A stretch of DNA of 64,000 nucleotides from contig NC_030858.1 of assembly GCF_000208745.1 (NCBI RefSeq), forward strand, positions 34,069,825 to 34,133,824. The letters are read 5' to 3'. The notes under the pieces were generated by a model, which did no database searches, was not told the origin of the DNA, and saw only the letters and a list, made by a program, of their open reading frames with translations. This DNA is from Theobroma cacao. Taxonomy: Eukaryota; Streptophyta; Magnoliopsida; Malvales; Malvaceae. Each line of letters begins with the position of its first letter. Position 1 is the stretch's first letter. The position numbers and the translations under genes are program-made. Positions 61,140 through 64,000 of the stretch are shown piece by piece.

Positions 61140-61429
61140 TTTTTACTATAACTCAAAATAGAGAGAAGTTTGGAAGAACAAGTGAGCTGATATGCAAAAC
61201 AAGGTATTCATTGATTGTACATGATGATCACACAATGATCATATATATTACAAGATGTTTGAGAGTATAACACCTGTAACAACTGCTTAACAGGTGTACA
61301 AGTAAGATGAAAATAACATAATATTATATTGTCTTAACATCAAAGATATTAACAACAAGTAAGCATACTAAGCACTAATTATATTGTCAAAATGCTTGCA
61401 TGTGTCCATGCAGGTGTTATTCTCTAACA
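61140..61429 (-). repeat. 3' LTR of a Ty1/copia element
   Basis: On the minus strand the LTR starts TGTTAGAGAATAACACC at 61429, directly after a purine tract AAGGGGGAA. It runs to about 61140, where the ending (near GAGTTATAG) is not a clean CA. The stop codon of the copia polyprotein falls within its first six bases. No 5' LTR is present in the window. Confidence 0.75.
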
Positions 61430-63368
61430 TTCCCCCTTAACACTTGCAATGGAGAGATTCAACTGAGCTCTGAGAGCTTCAAATCTTGACTTCTGAAGAG
61501 GTTTAGTCAAGATATCTACTAGTTGTTGCTCTGAAAGACAATATCGAACATTGATCTCACCTCTTTGCACTATATCTCTAATGGCATGATAGTTCACATT
61601 TATATGTTTAGTCTTGCAATGCCAGATAAGATTTTTAACAATAGCAATCGCAGACTTGTTATCAACAAACAAATCTGTAGGAGTATTTTGCTCAAATTGA
61701 ATATCAACAAGTAACTTTCTCAACCAGAAAGCTTGATTTGAAGCCTCAGCTACAGCAATATATTCATATTCGGCTGAAGATTGAGATACTACAGATTGTT
61801 TATGTGAATTCCAAGAGAAAAAACCATTACCAATAGTAAGTAAGTAACCAGATGTGCTTCTTGCATCTTCAATACTTCTTACAAAATCAGAGTCAGTGTA
61901 ACTTGACAGTGCAATTCTAGTTGACTTGATATAATGAATCCTATAAGGTTTTGTTTTCTTCAAGTATCTTAAAATTCTCTTGGCAGCTATCATATGCTGA
62001 TCAATTGGTGCTTGCATGAATCGAGAAAGGAATGCAACTAAGAATCGTATATCAGGTCTAGAGGCACAGACATAAAGTAAACATCCAATCAACTTCCTAT
62101 ATGTAGAGGGGTCTTCGAGTTCATTACCAGTATCTGCACTAAGTTTATTGTTTCCAACAAATGGAGTTGTAACAGTCTTACAGTTTAACATTTGAAATCT
62201 CTTGAAAACCTTTGAGATGTAGCTTTTTTGAGATAGTGAAATACCAGTATTTAAATGATGAATTTCAAGTCTAAGGAAATATCCCATAGGTCCTAAGTCT
62301 GTCATTTCAAAATCTGCTTGCATCTGTGCTTTGAATTTTTGCAAGGCATTTTCACATCTCCCTGTAACTAATAAGTCATCTACATATAATGACACTATCA
62401 ATAGCAATTTATCACCAGATTTGAGAGAATACAATATAGCTTCATTTAAACTTTTAACAAAGCCTTGGTAAATCAAATGATCATTGATTCTGTTGTACCA
62501 TCTCCTAGGTGCTTGCTTCAAGCCATATAAAGCTTTGTGCAGCTTATATACTTTGTTCTATTCAGAAAAAAGTTCAAACACTTCAAGTTATTCAGTGTAA
62601 ATTTCTTCTTCTAAGATGCCATTAAGAAATGTAGATTTTATATTTAGATGATAAACATTCCACTTAAGTGCAGCAGCTAGAGCTAACAGTAATCTAATTG
62701 TTTCATACTTGGCTACTGAAACAAATGTCTCTCCATAGTCAACTCCAAGTAATTGACTGTAGTCCTTGGCTGCTAATCTTGCCTTGCATCTATTAAGAGA
62801 ACAATCAGGATTTAGTTTCTTCTTAAATATCCATTTGACACATATGATGTTTCTATTTGCAGGTCTATCAACCAAAGCCTAAGTCCCATTTTTCTGGATC
62901 ATTTGAAGTTCTTCCTATATAGCCTTAAGCCAAATAAGAACCTTAGAAGCTTCAGCATAGCAACTAGGTTCTTCAATAGCAACCAAGCTACTTTGATATA
63001 TATCTTCAAGAGATCTGGTTCCCTTAATTGGCAAATGATCTATACTCTCATCATCTTCAATTTCAACTTGATCATCAGGTGCAGAAGCTTGAATGTGATG
63101 TATAAGAGATGATGGTTGAGGTTGAGGTCCATTTCTGTTCCGATTGGAAGCTTCATCAAATACTACATCTCGACTCACAACCACTTTGGTTTTGCTTGGT
63201 AAATAAATTCTGTATGCCTTGGTTTGAGAACTATAGCCAAGAAATACTACAGACTTGGCTTTCTGATGCAATTTATCTCTCAAAGTATCTGGTATGTGCA
63301 CAAAACATACACAACCAAAGATTCTCAAATGAGCAACTGAGGGCACGAAACCATACCAAGCTTCAAAA
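61424..63368 (-). pseudogene. Ty1/copia polyprotein, integrase end to RNase H
   Basis: One reading frame on the minus strand carries, in order, the integrase C-terminus (HLRIFGCVCFVHIP, KSVVFLGYS at about 63340-63200), the linker, RT (VKWIFKKKLNPDCS, then ALYGLKQAPRRWYN, then SLYVDDLLVTG near 62390) and RNase H (SSYTDSDFVRSIEDARST, SAEYEYIAVAEA, FVDNKSAIAI, LTKPLQKSRFEALR). The frame never shifts but has four in-frame stops, near 62915, 62879, 62585 and 62560. The catalytic YVDD is intact. The 5' part (gag, protease, most of integrase) is missing beyond a junction near 63368. Confidence 0.93.
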
Positions 63369-64000
63369 GGGGTTATATTATTAATAATTCTATTTTATAA
63401 AATTATTTTAGTCTAATTTTGTTAGTAAATATTAGCTAAGTCCTCAATTTTTAATTATCATTTACTTAATTTTTAGTCATTTTTATAATTAATTTATTTT
63501 TAAGTGAGTTATTTTAATTTTATGTTATTTCTTTTAATTTAATTGTTATTTATTAGTTTTTATATTTTTCGTAGGAACTAAAAAAATTGGGCTTAATTTT
63601 AGAAAGTAAGGTGTTGAAAGACCTAAAAGTTTACTTGCATATATTTTGGTGTTTTGGCTATAACTCGAGTTACAGGACTCCAAATGATGCAATTCTTAGA
63701 CCATTAGAAAGCTAAGAGACAGAGCTACAAGTTTTATGAAGGCCACTTTGCCCAGTTCTTCTTTTAAGATAGAGAAAATCATGTCAGAAAATAGTTGGAT
63801 GTACTGTGCCGGGAATAGAAATTTGTAATGATTGACAATTGATTTTTGGGCCTCTCATTACACTTTTAAGCCCAATCAAACCCTAGGTCAACTTAAGGAA
63901 CTTTAAGTTAAGTTTATTCGTATAAATAAGATATGTTTAACAACATTAGGGTGGACAACCTATGGAGATTCAAGAAGCTAGGAGTTGAGGCTGAAACTTG
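63369..64000. other. LTR-like or LARD-like non-coding repeat piece
   Basis: After the sharp end of the copia sequence comes AT-rich DNA. It is followed by words such as GGCTATAACTCGAGTTACAG, CTCCAAATGATGC and GAAAGCTAAGAGACAGAGCT, which recall the LTRs of large non-coding (LARD-type) plant elements. The element runs off the window, so ends and orientation cannot be set. Confidence 0.4.

Noticed and set aside
1..64000. CRISPR array or prokaryotic operon
   Set aside because: The direct repeats found are adjacent or degenerate with no regular spacers, and all genes are intron-bearing plant nuclear genes.

Overview
This is an AT-rich nuclear window from a eudicot plant. The evidence is GT-AG split genes with plant-type products, a root-type plastid ferredoxin, an intron-bearing tRNA-Tyr, a ribosomal-protein gene with telo-box and site II promoter motifs, and plant LTR retrotransposons of the Tat/Ogre and Ty1/copia groups. 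The species cannot be named from the sequence alone. No bacterial operons, CRISPR arrays or organelle gene blocks were seen.

Layout. 1-22.3 kb is the gene-bearing left part: COX11 on the + strand (2005-5391, 7 coding exons, 278 aa), a GH17 beta-1,3-glucanase on the - strand (8810-10811, 3 exons, 381 aa), about 7.5 kb of AT-rich repeat-laden intergenic DNA, an FD3-like ferredoxin on the - strand (18308-18760, with a 2.2 kb 5' UTR intron) and tRNA-Tyr(GTA) on the - strand (22173-22263). 22.3-26.1 kb shows no gene. 26094-48587 is a 22.5 kb retroelement block: two diverged, broken Tat/Ogre-type Ty3/gypsy copies in opposite orientation, with an axis near 40.7 kb. Both outer ends are 3'-LTR ends, and the flanks carry near-matching CTTAT/CTTAC. 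The left copy carries a nested, internally deleted copia element (31931-33128, target duplication GATAT). The right copy carries a GGGCC-rich MITE-like insert. 48.6-55 kb is gene-poor and holds a long, near-perfect hairpin of about 1.7 kb (52340-54070). RPL10A (uL1) lies on the - strand at 55807-57611 (5 coding exons, 216 aa, one GC-AG intron). The right end (58.4-64 kb) is retroelement debris: a 5'-truncated LINE, a 5'-truncated copia element with its 3' LTR, and an unassigned LTR-like piece.

The host genes are unrelated housekeeping or wall genes: mitochondrial copper delivery to cytochrome oxidase, callose turnover, non-photosynthetic plastid electron transfer, tyrosine decoding and the large ribosomal subunit. 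They do not form a pathway. The unusual content is structural: the head-to-head retroelement palindrome, the separate hairpin locus, and several local tandem duplications. All gene models were joined by hand from splice consensus and family knowledge; coding lengths sum to whole codons in every case.
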